Position numbers and translations under genes: made by a program. This document shows, one piece after another, positions 16,618 through 25,158 of a DNA stretch of 48,578 nucleotides. Within the stretch, counting starts at the first letter, position 1. The number at the start of each line of letters is the position of its first letter. This DNA is from an uncultured Lachnospiraceae bacterium (GTDB lineage: Bacteria > Bacillota > Clostridia > Lachnospirales > Lachnospiraceae). A model generated the notes under the pieces. It was not told where the DNA came from and made no database searches. It saw only the letters and a program-made list of their open reading frames with translations. The stretch spans positions 10,250 to 58,827 of the forward strand of contig CAJTSL010000004.1 of assembly GCA_910578845.1 (NCBI GenBank), in the 5' to 3' direction.

Positions 16618-17292
16618 ATGAGAATTTTACTGGCGGAAGATGACAAGGAATTAAACACTACTCTGGCATATCAGTTAGAAATGGCTGGTTTTAGCGTTGA
16701 TTCTTGCTTAGACGGCGAAGAAGCATTATTCTATGGAGAGCAGAATATTTATGATGTCATTCTGCTCGATAGGATGCTCCCCCATATGGAAGGCACAGAT
16801 ATCCTGACCTCTTTACGGAAAAACGGCATTACAGCGCCTATCATCCTCATCACTGCGCTCGGCGCCTTATCCGATAAGGTAGCTGGGCTTGACCTTGGCG
16901 CCGATGATTATCTGGTGAAGCCATTTGCTTTCGAGGAACTTCTTGCAAGGATCCGCTGCGTTACCAGAAGGCCTCATACGCTAACCGATTTGGAAACACT
17001 AAATGTTGCAGACATTACATGGCAAACAACCGACTGCAAGCTGACAGGGCCTTCCGGCTCCTGTACCCTCTCTAAAAGGGAAGCGGCGCTTCTCGAGGCG
17101 CTTCTACGTTCCTATGGACAGACATTAACCAGGCAGACTCTTCTCCTGAAAGTCTGGGGCCCTGAAAGCGATGTGGAAGATGGAAACCTTGATAATTACA
17201 TTCATTTTCTACGCAGGCGTTTACAGATAACCGGCAGCATATTACAGATTAAGACGATAAGGGGCATTGGCTACAGCCTTCAGGAGAAATAA
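16618..17292 (+). CDS. OmpR/PhoB-family response regulator
   Basis: A 224-residue regulator. Receiver domain at 1-115 with acidic pocket E7-D8-D9, phospho-acceptor D51 (VILLDRM) and K101 (LVKPF). A winged-helix DNA-binding domain follows at about 125-222 (LSKREAALLEALL, then GNLDNYIHFLRRRL). Family members bind direct repeats spaced by one helical turn, which matches the TCTCTAA pairs upstream. The start has AGAGGG about 10 nt upstream. The partner kinase gene begins 2 nt after the stop. Because it is divergent from the ABC operon, that operon is the obvious target. Confidence 0.93.
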   Translation: MRILLAEDDKELNTTLAYQLEMAGFSVDSCLDGEEALFYGEQNIYDVILLDRMLPHMEGTDILTSLRKNGITAPIILITALGALSDKVAGLDLGADDYLVKPFAFEELLARIRCVTRRPHTLTDLETLNVADITWQTTDCKLTGPSGSCTLSKREAALLEALLRSYGQTLTRQTLLLKVWGPESDVEDGNLDNYIHFLRRRLQITGSILQIKTIRGIGYSLQEK

Positions 17293-17294
17293 AT

Positions 17295-18587
17295 ATGTTC
17301 AAGAAAGTACACATAAGGCTCACTTTATTATGCGCGGGCATCACTGCTATCATCATGATTACCATGTCACTATGTTACCTGTATGTCTCTGAAACAGGCC
17401 TTTATAAAAACCACTACCAGTCTTTTCAGAGCGATATCAATACCATTACTACCAATTTAGAGCAACAATCCGTCATCTCAATGGAATGGCTCTCCAAAAT
17501 GGAAGCGCAGGGCAAATATCTTTTTTATGTTTTAGACAATGGCATTCCTTTTCTTTATAACCAGCTAAATGAACCGGAAGAAAATCCTAAAAGGGCTTTG
17601 TTATTAGAAGAGAGTCTTGACGCTTATCAGGAATCGGGATGGAATTCTCCCACAAATACGGTTTCTGCATTCACATCCTACCATTTTGAATTTGAATTTA
17701 CTTCCGCATCTTGTGACAGCAAATTTTTCGGGAGTGTCATTCGTATGGGAAAATCGTCTTCTACTTTAGAAGTCATTGTGCTCTCCTCTCTGGAATCATT
17801 AGAATTACAGATTAGGGAACAACGCATCCGTTTTGTTTTAATTGATATTACCGCTATTTTGCTCCTTGGCATCTTTTCCTGGATCTTTACCGGTAAGCTT
17901 TTACGGCCTATTATGGAAAACCAGGAAAAGCAGGCCCAGTTTGTCGCTTCGGCCTCTCATGAGCTGCGTACGCCTCTAGCTGTTATCATTTCGGCTACAG
18001 AATGCTGTAAGAACGCCCCTTCTGAAAGACAGGAAGGGTTTTTAAAGACAATCAGCCAAGAGAGCATCCGCATGTCTAACTTAGTAAACGATATGCTTAC
18101 TCTCTCTGGTTCCGATAGCCATCATTTCCTGGTACAGCCAGAATCAATTGAATTAGACACGCTTTTGATAAATGTTTTCGAAGCATTTGAGCCACTGGCA
18201 AAAGAGAAATCAATTACGCTTTCTATTTTGCTCCCGGATTATGCGCTTCCTTTATGTCTCGCGGATCCCGAACGAATCAAACAAGTTATCTCTATCCTCT
18301 TACATAATGCCATTAGCTATACGCCTAATCATGGGAAAATCGATATATCCCTTTCATACTGCAAATCACACTTTTCTATTGCAGTCCGTGATAATGGCAT
18401 CGGGATTTCCGATGAAGAGAAAAAAAGAATTTTCGACCGTTTCTACCGTGCAGAAAAATCCCGAAGCACAAAAGACCACTTCGGACTGGGATTATCCATT
18501 GCACTGGAAATCATAAAAGCTCACAACGGAAGCATCAGTGTAACAGATGCGATAGGTGGTGGCAGCATTTTTACGGTCATGCTCTGA
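17295..18587 (+). CDS. Sensor histidine kinase
   Basis: A 430-residue membrane kinase. Spans at about 8-31 and 179-199 enclose an outer sensor of about 145 residues with no recognised fold. No HAMP domain is evident: the second span leads almost directly to the HisKA helix with phospho-acceptor H222 (SASHELRTPLA). The ATPase domain shows the N box (LLHNAISYTP), G1 (DNGIGISDEEKKRIFDRFYR) and G2 (FGLGLSIALEI). It should phosphorylate D51 of the regulator just upstream. Downstream is a tail-to-tail junction with the next minus gene, only 24 nt away, and I see no clear terminator there. Confidence 0.92.
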   Translation: MFKKVHIRLTLLCAGITAIIMITMSLCYLYVSETGLYKNHYQSFQSDINTITTNLEQQSVISMEWLSKMEAQGKYLFYVLDNGIPFLYNQLNEPEENPKRALLLEESLDAYQESGWNSPTNTVSAFTSYHFEFEFTSASCDSKFFGSVIRMGKSSSTLEVIVLSSLESLELQIREQRIRFVLIDITAILLLGIFSWIFTGKLLRPIMENQEKQAQFVASASHELRTPLAVIISATECCKNAPSERQEGFLKTISQESIRMSNLVNDMLTLSGSDSHHFLVQPESIELDTLLINVFEAFEPLAKEKSITLSILLPDYALPLCLADPERIKQVISILLHNAISYTPNHGKIDISLSYCKSHFSIAVRDNGIGISDEEKKRIFDRFYRAEKSRSTKDHFGLGLSIALEIIKAHNGSISVTDAIGGGSIFTVML

Positions 18588-18611
18588 CAACGATTTCATA
18601 GTACAGTCATT

Positions 18612-19088
18612 TTACTCCGTTCCCATTTCTTCTAGGACGTTTTTCATTTCTCCCTCATACTTTTCATATAGCTCCTGCAATTTCAGGATATCTTCCTCGG
18701 CAACGCTCTGTTCTAGATATTGCTGTACTTCATTAATTGTCTCGGCATTAATCCCATCTCCTACAATTTCCATACAATCGGAAATTGTCTGGCTATCCGC
18801 ATACTTCCCAATAATTTCTTCCGCTTGTTTTTTATCCTCTTCATCCATGTTTTTCACCATTTCTTTTGCCTTCTGTACTGCCTGTGGGTCTCCTGCGCTC
18901 TCTAACGCTTTTTCAAATACTTGTTGTGTCACTTGTTCTGCTACTTTCTCAGTGACCTTTGATTTAACCGCATCCTGAAAAGTTCCGTTCCCTATGAAAA
19001 AGATAAAAACAAGGCATCCCACAATAATAAGGCTCAAAAATATAATTGTTCCTATCCCTTTTTTCTTTTTCCTACGTTTTCTACTCAT
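18612..19088 (-). CDS. Small single-span membrane protein, unknown function
   Basis: 158 residues: a very basic start (SRKRRKKKKG), one span at about 12-34, then an acidic, helical outer or inner tail rich in Lys/Glu/Gln. The tail has TEKVAEQVTQQVFEKALESAG and a repeated DEED/EEDI character that suggests coiled coils. I do not recognise the family. The start at 19088 is supported by AAGGGAG 6 nt upstream. Its 5' end lies head-to-head with the DUF975 gene at 19124. Confidence 0.7.
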   Translation of the reverse strand: MSRKRRKKKKGIGTIIFLSLIIVGCLVFIFFIGNGTFQDAVKSKVTEKVAEQVTQQVFEKALESAGDPQAVQKAKEMVKNMDEEDKKQAEEIIGKYADSQTISDCMEIVGDGINAETINEVQQYLEQSVAEEDILKLQELYEKYEGEMKNVLEEMGTE

Positions 19089-19123
19089 ATGAATCTCCCT
19101 TACTATCCTATCGGTATTATCTG

Positions 19124-19765
19124 ATGGGGTATTCTTATGGTACCCCTGCATCATCCTATTGCCTCTATTTATTCTACAACAACTATCCTTGTATGAAAAG
19201 ACCCGATATGTATTCCCTTTTATCCTGGATGCCGTTCTCCTTCCTTATTCCCATCCTAATCCAGATTTTCATCATTCATTTATTAAGCGTAGGTTCTGCA
19301 TACTTTTTTCTTTCTTCCCGTATAAGGGCCTCTAGCATCCATTTCCTCGGATTTCCGTTTAAAAAGGGCCGCTACGGTAACGTCTGCAAAGTCATGTTCC
19401 TCACTAAGCTATTTATCGCCTTATGGTCTTTGCTCTTTCTGATCCCCGGCATCTATAAGACATACCAATACCGCATGGTGCCATACCTTTTAGCCGAAAA
19501 CCCAGACTTAGATTATGACCGGGTTCTGTCTATGAGCAAAATGATGATGAATGGCGAAAAGTGGAATGCTTTTATTCTGGATCTGTCATTTATCGGCTGG
19601 GAAATCCTTAGTATCTTTACTTGTCTTATTCTTGCAATTGCATATGTCTCACCTTATATAGCACATACAAAAGCAGGTCTTTACATACTGTTACGGGAAA
19701 AGGCAATCAATAACGGACTCATCAATCCTGCCGAATTATATGCAGTTGTAAACGACATACATTAA
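19124..19765 (+). CDS. DUF975-family membrane protein, probably shortened N-terminus
   Basis: The C-terminal two thirds match the DUF975 pattern well: FKKGRYGNVCKVMF, LWSLLFLIPGIYKTYQYRMVPYLLAENP, SKMMMNGEKWNAFILDLSFIGWE, then a last span and SPYIAHTKAGLY. Function of the family is unknown. Full members usually begin with a basic helix and two spans before this block. That part seems missing or replaced here, and no ribosome site precedes any in-frame ATG (19124, 19190 or later). The frame stays open back to 19046, but this overlaps the start of the opposite gene. It may be an N-truncated remnant or be translated from a poorly marked start. Confidence 0.6.
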   Translation: MGYSYGTPASSYCLYLFYNNYPCMKRPDMYSLLSWMPFSFLIPILIQIFIIHLLSVGSAYFFLSSRIRASSIHFLGFPFKKGRYGNVCKVMFLTKLFIALWSLLFLIPGIYKTYQYRMVPYLLAENPDLDYDRVLSMSKMMMNGEKWNAFILDLSFIGWEILSIFTCLILAIAYVSPYIAHTKAGLYILLREKAINNGLINPAELYAVVNDIH

Positions 19766-19784
19766 AAATATTCATCAAAGCCTA

Positions 19785-19836
19785 AAAGAGGGTATCGCAA
19801 AATCATCAAATCAGATGATTAAGCGATACCCTCTTT
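19785..19836. terminator. Bidirectional terminator
   Basis: AAAGAGGGTATCGC (19785-19798) pairs perfectly with GCGATACCCTCTTT (19823-19836), with an inner ATCATC/GATGAT stem. It separates the plus-strand DUF975 gene from the 3' end of proS and has A/T runs on both sides. Confidence 0.92.
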
Positions 19837-19841
19837 ACATT

Positions 19842-21272
19842 CTAATATGCTCTGCCCCAATAAACCATTTTCTTAGCCGGCTTACCACAGCATACACATA
19901 CATCCGATAATTGTTCCTGTTCAAACGGTATGCAGCGGCTCGTAACAGCAAGTTCTTCTTTAATCTGTTCCTCACAAGCCTGCTCTTCACACCACATCGC
20001 CTTAACAAATCCCGATTTCTCGGTAAAAAGCTTCCTAAACTCATCCATGTCTTTCGCGATATAAGTGTGGCTCTCCCGATGCGCTCTGGCACGTTCTAGC
20101 ATCTCTACCTGTATCTGGTCAAGAACTTCTTTAACCACATTCTCCAGCTCATCTAAGGATACTTCTGTCTTCTCCCTCGTATCACGTCGGCAGATGACAC
20201 ATTTATTCGCTTCTATGTCTTTTGGTCCAATTTCGACACGGATCGGAATACCCCTCATTTCCTGCTCAGAGAATTTCCAGCCTGGGCTCTTATCCGCATC
20301 GTCCACTTTGACACGGAAATTACTTAACTTATCTCTTAATGCAAACGCCTTTTCTAATACGCCTTCCTTTTTCTGCTGAATAGGAATAATCATGACCTGC
20401 GTAGGCGCAATCTTTGGCGGCAGCACAAGACCGGAATTGTCTCCGTGTACCATAATGACAGCGCCAATCAAACGTGTGGTCATGCCCCAAGATGTCTGAT
20501 GCACATATTTTAAAGTATTGTCTTTATCTGTAAACCGAATGTCAAATGCCTTGGCAAAACCATCCCCAAAATTATGGCTTGTTCCTGACTGCAATGCCTT
20601 TCCGTCATGCATTAATGCTTCAATAGCATAAGTCGCTATCGCGCCTGCAAATTTCTCTTTCTCTGTTTTACGTCCTTTTACAACAGGGATCGCCAGGATC
20701 TGCTCACAGAAATCCGCATAAACATTTAACATTTGTATCGTTCTTTCTTCCGCTTCTTGCGCCGTTGCGTGCGCAGTATGACCTTCCTGCCAGAGGAATT
20801 CCCGGCTCCGTAAGAAAGGCCTTGTCTCCTTTTCCCAACGGACAACGGAACACCATTGGTTACATAGCTGCGGTAGATCACGATAGGACTGGATCGCATT
20901 CCTATAATAATCACAGAAAAGCGTCTCGGAAGTAGGCCTTACGCATAGCCTCTCCTGCAATGGCTGCTGCCCGCCATGCGTTACCCATGCTACTTCCGGC
21001 GCAAATCCCTCCACATGGTCTTTCTCCTTATTTAACAGGCTCTCCGGAATGAACATAGGAAGATATACGTTCTGTACTCCCGTTCCCTTAAACATAGCGT
21101 CCAACTGCTGTTGGATCAGTTCCCAAATCGCATAACCTGCCGGTTTGATTACCATACATCCCTTTACGCTCGTATAATCAATTAATTCGGCTTTTTTCAC
21201 AACATCCGTATACCATTGCGCAAAGTCTTCTTCCATGGCGGTAATTGCTTCTACTAATTTTTTGTCTGCCAT
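19842..21272 (-). CDS. proS: Prolyl-tRNA synthetase, short archaeal/eukaryal-like type (ProS type 3)
   Basis: Charges tRNA-Pro with proline. 476 residues, about the size of the short form that lacks the bacterial editing insertion. Class II motifs are visible: PAGYAIWELIQQQL near motif 1, then VRPTSE, CNQWCSVVRWEKETRPFLRSREFLWQEGHTAH (motif 2 region; the RSREFLWQEGHT core is typical) and DNSGLVLPPKIAPTQVMIIPI. Near the end are zinc-binding-type cysteines (CEEQACEE, CVCCGKP). I start at ATG 21272 with AAAGGA 8 nt upstream. The longer frame to 21389 is only the T-box leader being read through. Expression is controlled by that T-box. Confidence 0.97.
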   Translation of the reverse strand: MADKKLVEAITAMEEDFAQWYTDVVKKAELIDYTSVKGCMVIKPAGYAIWELIQQQLDAMFKGTGVQNVYLPMFIPESLLNKEKDHVEGFAPEVAWVTHGGQQPLQERLCVRPTSETLFCDYYRNAIQSYRDLPQLCNQWCSVVRWEKETRPFLRSREFLWQEGHTAHATAQEAEERTIQMLNVYADFCEQILAIPVVKGRKTEKEKFAGAIATYAIEALMHDGKALQSGTSHNFGDGFAKAFDIRFTDKDNTLKYVHQTSWGMTTRLIGAVIMVHGDNSGLVLPPKIAPTQVMIIPIQQKKEGVLEKAFALRDKLSNFRVKVDDADKSPGWKFSEQEMRGIPIRVEIGPKDIEANKCVICRRDTREKTEVSLDELENVVKEVLDQIQVEMLERARAHRESHTYIAKDMDEFRKLFTEKSGFVKAMWCEEQACEEQIKEELAVTSRCIPFEQEQLSDVCVCCGKPAKKMVYWGRAY

Positions 21273-21308
21273 TTTCCTCATCCTTTCTTGTTTTTTCCGT
21301 CGGACGGC

Positions 21309-21555
21309 AATAAAAAACGCCGGGTTTCCTGTCCCCTGAAGGGACCGAAATCTCGGCGGTACCACCCTACTTAACACGCTTTTTCGCATGTTCTGCTTCT
21401 CTTACCGTTAACGCCGGCGATACGCTGCATTTTCATGCAGGACTCCAAGGTAGGTTCCGGATACTCCCTGTAAAGGCCTCGCAGCAATCAGCCTTCTCTC
21501 TGTGACATTTCCTATCCGTACTGGTCCTCTTCTTTGTCGATAGCCTATAGATTAT
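21309..21555 (-). promoter_or_regulatory. T-box riboswitch (tRNA-Pro sensing) of proS
   Basis: On the minus strand the conserved T-box AGGGTGGTACCGC covers about 21355-21367. A terminator follows: GCCGAGATTTCGGTCCC pairs with GGGACAGGAAACCCGGC and is followed by TTTTTT. The GGGAGTA-type stem I element and a GAA-CCT-AC stretch (CCT at 21452-21454) suggest a CCU proline specifier. Uncharged tRNA-Pro would favour antitermination. Confidence 0.93.
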
Positions 21556-21561
21556 ATCTTG

Positions 21562-21590
21562 ATTGTAGAAGAAGGAACTTTACTTGTCAA
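21562..21590 (-). promoter_or_regulatory. proS promoter
   Basis: TTGACA (21585-21590), 17 nt, TACAAT (21562-21567) on the minus strand. The -35 box is inside the last codons of the upstream ligase-like gene, whose TAA ends at 21580. Confidence 0.85.
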
Positions 21591-23181
21591 CTATTTCTTT
21601 CTCCATATCCTTACAAAGGCTTTCTCCCACTCCTAGTAAAAGGAAAACATAGGGTGCGTTTAAGACCTGTTGGAAGCTTACAATATTATGCGCCATGTAT
21701 GTAATCACGCTTCCGACACATAAATATAGAACAGGCTGCATTGGCGCTTTCTTCAGAAATCTTACAATGGCTGTCAGGAAAACGCCTACATAACATACAA
21801 GACCGAAAACCCCCTGATTGACAAGCATCGTAATCCATTCATTATGTGCATTTGTCAGTCTAGCATCCCCAAATTGTGCATAAACGCGCCTTGCCAATTC
21901 CGGCACTGCATAAATATATTCTGAGAAACAATCCGGTCCTGCTCCCACAATCTTATGCAGCAAAGGCATATGCCAAAATGCTAATATGCCGTCTGTCCAT
22001 GTCGCCCCTCTTGAACTCGCCCATGTCTCATTAAACGTAAACAGCGGCTGTCCCGCTAACCATGGCATACTCTCCGGATAAGCCGTATTGAGCATTAATA
22101 CTATAAGATAGCCTGACGCTGCCAATAAGGCCAGGAATATCCCTATGTTCCGTATATAAATATGTTGCGCTATCTGATACCCTCTTTTTCTGATAAGCGT
22201 GCAATATAACACGTAAAGGCTGACTAGGGCAGCCATCACATACAAAGCCGCGTTCGTATCCGTCAACACAACGCCTAACGTATTGTCATAATTCATATCA
22301 AAACCCGGTAAATACCGACATATCCTTGCGATCTGGCAAGCTACGGTAAAAAATATACCGATTTCAATCAAACGCCGCATCTGCACATTCTCCCGGAAAG
22401 AAATGCAAAATAGAAAAAGAAAGATACCCAGAAATGCCAGATAGGCGCTACTGCTTCCCTGTACTACGCCAATCCAAAACCCGATGACTATATAGGCCGC
22501 AGCAAATACTTGCTGGTATTTATCCTGGCTATTCCAATACCATAGGACGCCCAATGGGCACATCAACGCCCAATATCCACAGAACCAATTGATATTGCCA
22601 AGTGTAGCAATAAAAGTTGGCGTCTGTCCCTCGATTGTCAATGGATAAATGGAATATCTATTCAAGATGCCAAGTACGAAAACACACCCGGATGCAAGCA
22701 ATGGCAGATATAGCAATTTATCATTCCATTTAAAATACCTAGAGAAGAAAAAATAAAGCAAGATAAACAAAAGCTGGCTGACAAATCCCATATACCAGCC
22801 ATGTGCTCCCCAAAACGCCTCTTTTCTAAAATCCGTCAATAAATATGATAAAAGAAGCGAAATAAAGAATCCATACATAAACCAGTCCGTTACTGACAAG
22901 CTTTTATAATATGCGATCAAAGAAGAGCGTTCTTTTTGCAAGAAAAAACGACTTCCAATTATAATGAGCATCATTCCTGCCACTGCAAGGCTCGTATTAC
23001 GGAAAAAATAGTATTTTACATTTCCAATTTCCTGATAACCGCCTTTTATATACAATGGGAACAAAACCATCATTACCAGAAAATATGCTGTCATGATACT
23101 ATTACCAACCAAAACGGCAATTTCTTCTGACTCGCTCCTTTTATTTATTTTTCGGTTACTTTTCTTTTCTCCTATTTTCAT
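21580..23181 (-). CDS. O-antigen-ligase-like (Wzy_C) membrane protein
   Basis: About 533 residues and 12 or so spans. The C-terminal third has the Wzy_C loop: GAGPDCFSEYIYAVPE, then the AHNEWITMLVNQGVFGLVCYVG motif with the conserved H-N-E region, followed by two last spans. Such proteins join or polymerise sugar chains outside the membrane; in Gram-positive bacteria they may act on secondary wall polymers. The substrate is unknown. The start is taken at ATG 23181, two codons inside a possible TTG; neither has a strong ribosome site. The gene ends on the proS -35 box. It lies downstream of the AI-2E-type permease gene with a 49-nt gap. Confidence 0.82.
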   Translation of the reverse strand: MKIGEKKSNRKINKRSESEEIAVLVGNSIMTAYFLVMMVLFPLYIKGGYQEIGNVKYYFFRNTSLAVAGMMLIIIGSRFFLQKERSSLIAYYKSLSVTDWFMYGFFISLLLSYLLTDFRKEAFWGAHGWYMGFVSQLLFILLYFFFSRYFKWNDKLLYLPLLASGCVFVLGILNRYSIYPLTIEGQTPTFIATLGNINWFCGYWALMCPLGVLWYWNSQDKYQQVFAAAYIVIGFWIGVVQGSSSAYLAFLGIFLFLFCISFRENVQMRRLIEIGIFFTVACQIARICRYLPGFDMNYDNTLGVVLTDTNAALYVMAALVSLYVLYCTLIRKRGYQIAQHIYIRNIGIFLALLAASGYLIVLMLNTAYPESMPWLAGQPLFTFNETWASSRGATWTDGILAFWHMPLLHKIVGAGPDCFSEYIYAVPELARRVYAQFGDARLTNAHNEWITMLVNQGVFGLVCYVGVFLTAIVRFLKKAPMQPVLYLCVGSVITYMAHNIVSFQQVLNAPYVFLLLGVGESLCKDMEKEIVDK

Positions 23182-23230
23182 TACCAATTAGGCTCAACTT
23201 TCCATACCCATTTTCCTATTTTCTATTTCA

Positions 23231-24319
23231 TTATAAAACGCCGTTTTCTATTCCGTCAATGCCCTCGCCTTCATCTGTCTTCATCAGTTCATAAATGACT
23301 ATCAGCGCCAGTGGCCCTTCTATAATGCCAACGACCCCAAAGAGCCTGATACCCGCATAGATCCCTAGAAGCATCAGTACAGGGGCAATCCCCATTCTAT
23401 CCCCAATCAGCTTAGGCTCTAGAAATTCACGTATAAAGATACAAGCGCCATAGAGAGCAAGGCATGCCGCCATTTGTATATAGTTCCCATTTAACAACTG
23501 CCAGATAGACATCGGCACTAAAACGACTCCCGTCCCGATAAACGGCAAGATATCCAGGCAACCTGCTAAAATCCCCCAAAAGACGCCTCCATAGATTCCG
23601 GTCGCCCATAAAACAGCGCTGCTTAATATGCTGATAATAAGCAAAATGATTCCTTGTGCTTTCAAAAAGGTAATGATATAAGTAAGGACACCTTCTAATG
23701 CTTTGTGGATAAACGTCATGTCTTCTGATGTTTTGAGCCAGTCCATAAAAGAAGCATAGTCCTTTTCTAGCAATATAGCTGCGATAAGCGCAATGAAAAA
23801 GAATGCAACAACTTCAAATATCCCTTTAAAGCAATTATAAGAAGATGTGATCACTTGGGGGATAATCTGCACTTGTACGTTTTCCATGATAATGCTCATC
23901 TTCTCTATCACGAAATTTTCAATCTCATACCCATTCCATCCAAACTTTCCATCCAGGCTATAGCAGCATTGATGGAGAAAAACTTGTATTTTCTTATACG
24001 CAGCTTCAACGAATTCTGTAATTTGCTCTAACTGCCCGCTGCTACTATAGCCGAGCAGCCACAAGACCACCGCTAAGAATATGAGAAACACCAGAAGCAC
24101 TCCTACAGCAATAAATTTCTTTCTCATCGGGATCTTCTTTTGTATACGCTGCAATAAAGGATAAAACAGAGTAATTAATATTAATGCTGCAAAAAACGGC
24201 GCAGTCAGTGGAAAGACAAAACGAAAAAAAAGATAAACCAATAAGGTGACCAAACAAAACCTTACCAGTTTATTCTCTTTTAACATAACATAATATTTCT
24301 CACTGTTCCTATTGCTCAT
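23231..24319 (-). CDS. AI-2E/PerM (YtvI-like) family membrane permease
   Basis: 362 residues with the family's topology: three N-terminal spans, a long soluble segment (about 80-150), then a block of spans. Signature stretches are WGILAGCLDILPFIGTGVVL and the C-terminal REFLEPKLIGDRMGIAPVLMLLGIYAG. Family members include YtvI (sporulation), PerM and Na+/H+ or AI-2 exporters, so the substrate cannot be stated. The ATG at 24319 is preferred: GGAGAG ends 6 nt upstream, whereas the ATG two codons earlier sits right on that site. Confidence 0.9.
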   Translation of the reverse strand: MSNRNSEKYYVMLKENKLVRFCLVTLLVYLFFRFVFPLTAPFFAALILITLFYPLLQRIQKKIPMRKKFIAVGVLLVFLIFLAVVLWLLGYSSSGQLEQITEFVEAAYKKIQVFLHQCCYSLDGKFGWNGYEIENFVIEKMSIIMENVQVQIIPQVITSSYNCFKGIFEVVAFFFIALIAAILLEKDYASFMDWLKTSEDMTFIHKALEGVLTYIITFLKAQGIILLIISILSSAVLWATGIYGGVFWGILAGCLDILPFIGTGVVLVPMSIWQLLNGNYIQMAACLALYGACIFIREFLEPKLIGDRMGIAPVLMLLGIYAGIRLFGVVGIIEGPLALIVIYELMKTDEGEGIDGIENGVL

Positions 24320-24385
24320 CGCCATCTCTCCATACTAATTATTCTTTAAAAGCATTCCATGTTAGTATAAGAGATTTGCCAAGAT

Positions 24386-25147
24386 TTATGAGGTTTTTCT
24401 ATAAAATTTTTGAAACAGCATCCCTTCCGGTTCTTTTCGAAACAACATCTTCTCCTTCGTCACCGGATGCCGGAAAGTAAGCTCATAAGCGCAAAGGGCA
24501 ATCTGTTTCTGCCCGAAGCGTTCCGATAGCTCCTTCGTATCCACATCCGCATATTTAAAATCCCCCAGCAGGCTCATATCTGCGTGGCTCATCTGTACAC
24601 GGATCTGATGATGCCTGCCAGTCACTAATTCTATTTCAGCAAGCGCTATCCCTTCTTCTTGTATCCGGTCTAATATTTCATATGCCAATTCGGCTCGTTT
24701 GGCGCCCTTTTTCCCACTTGCGACAACAAAGGATGTATTTGCCCTCGCATCCTTATACAAATAATCAATTAAAGTACCCCGTAGCGCACGACCAGGCGTT
24801 CCTGACAAACTTCTGTCAGAGATAATAGCATAATAATGTTTCCCCATTTCTCCCTGCGCAACCTGCCTGCTCAGTTCTCCCGCAGCGTTTTGATTCTTGG
24901 CAAACACGAGAATACCCTCTACCGGCTGGTCTAATCTATGGATAACGCCAATATAAGGTATGCTTCGCGGTTTCCCGTTTGAAGGAAGATGTGCAACATC
25001 TGCTTCTACCAACTCTGCCGAGAGATAATTTATGATCGCGCTCACCATATCCTGCTGTCCGATTTTTGCCGTCTGGACAGCAATCCCTGATGGCTTATAA
25101 CATACGATAATGTCTTTATCTTCATATAGAATCTGATTTTTATCCAT
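24386..25147 (-). CDS. RluA-family pseudouridine synthase
   Basis: Converts uridine to pseudouridine in rRNA or tRNA. The catalytic motif is clear: VIHRLDQPVEGILVFAK with the essential Asp in HRLD (about residue 71). The usual start of the domain follows the first codons (ILYEDKDIIVCYKPSG). The C-terminal LVTGRHHQIRVQMSH block is also typical. No S4 domain precedes it. An ATG four codons upstream (25159) overlaps the stop of the response regulator gene as TAATG. I prefer 25147 because GAGG lies 6 nt upstream, but coupling could use the first ATG. Confidence 0.93.
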   Translation of the reverse strand: MDKNQILYEDKDIIVCYKPSGIAVQTAKIGQQDMVSAIINYLSAELVEADVAHLPSNGKPRSIPYIGVIHRLDQPVEGILVFAKNQNAAGELSRQVAQGEMGKHYYAIISDRSLSGTPGRALRGTLIDYLYKDARANTSFVVASGKKGAKRAELAYEILDRIQEEGIALAEIELVTGRHHQIRVQMSHADMSLLGDFKYADVDTKELSERFGQKQIALCAYELTFRHPVTKEKMLFRKEPEGMLFQKFYRKTS

Positions 25148-25158
25148 CTTTGGCCTCA

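Noticed and set aside
21273..21389. 39-residue N-terminal extension of ProS
   Set aside because: The sequence is the T-box antiterminator/terminator; the ATG at 21272 has a good ribosome site and gives the normal protein length.
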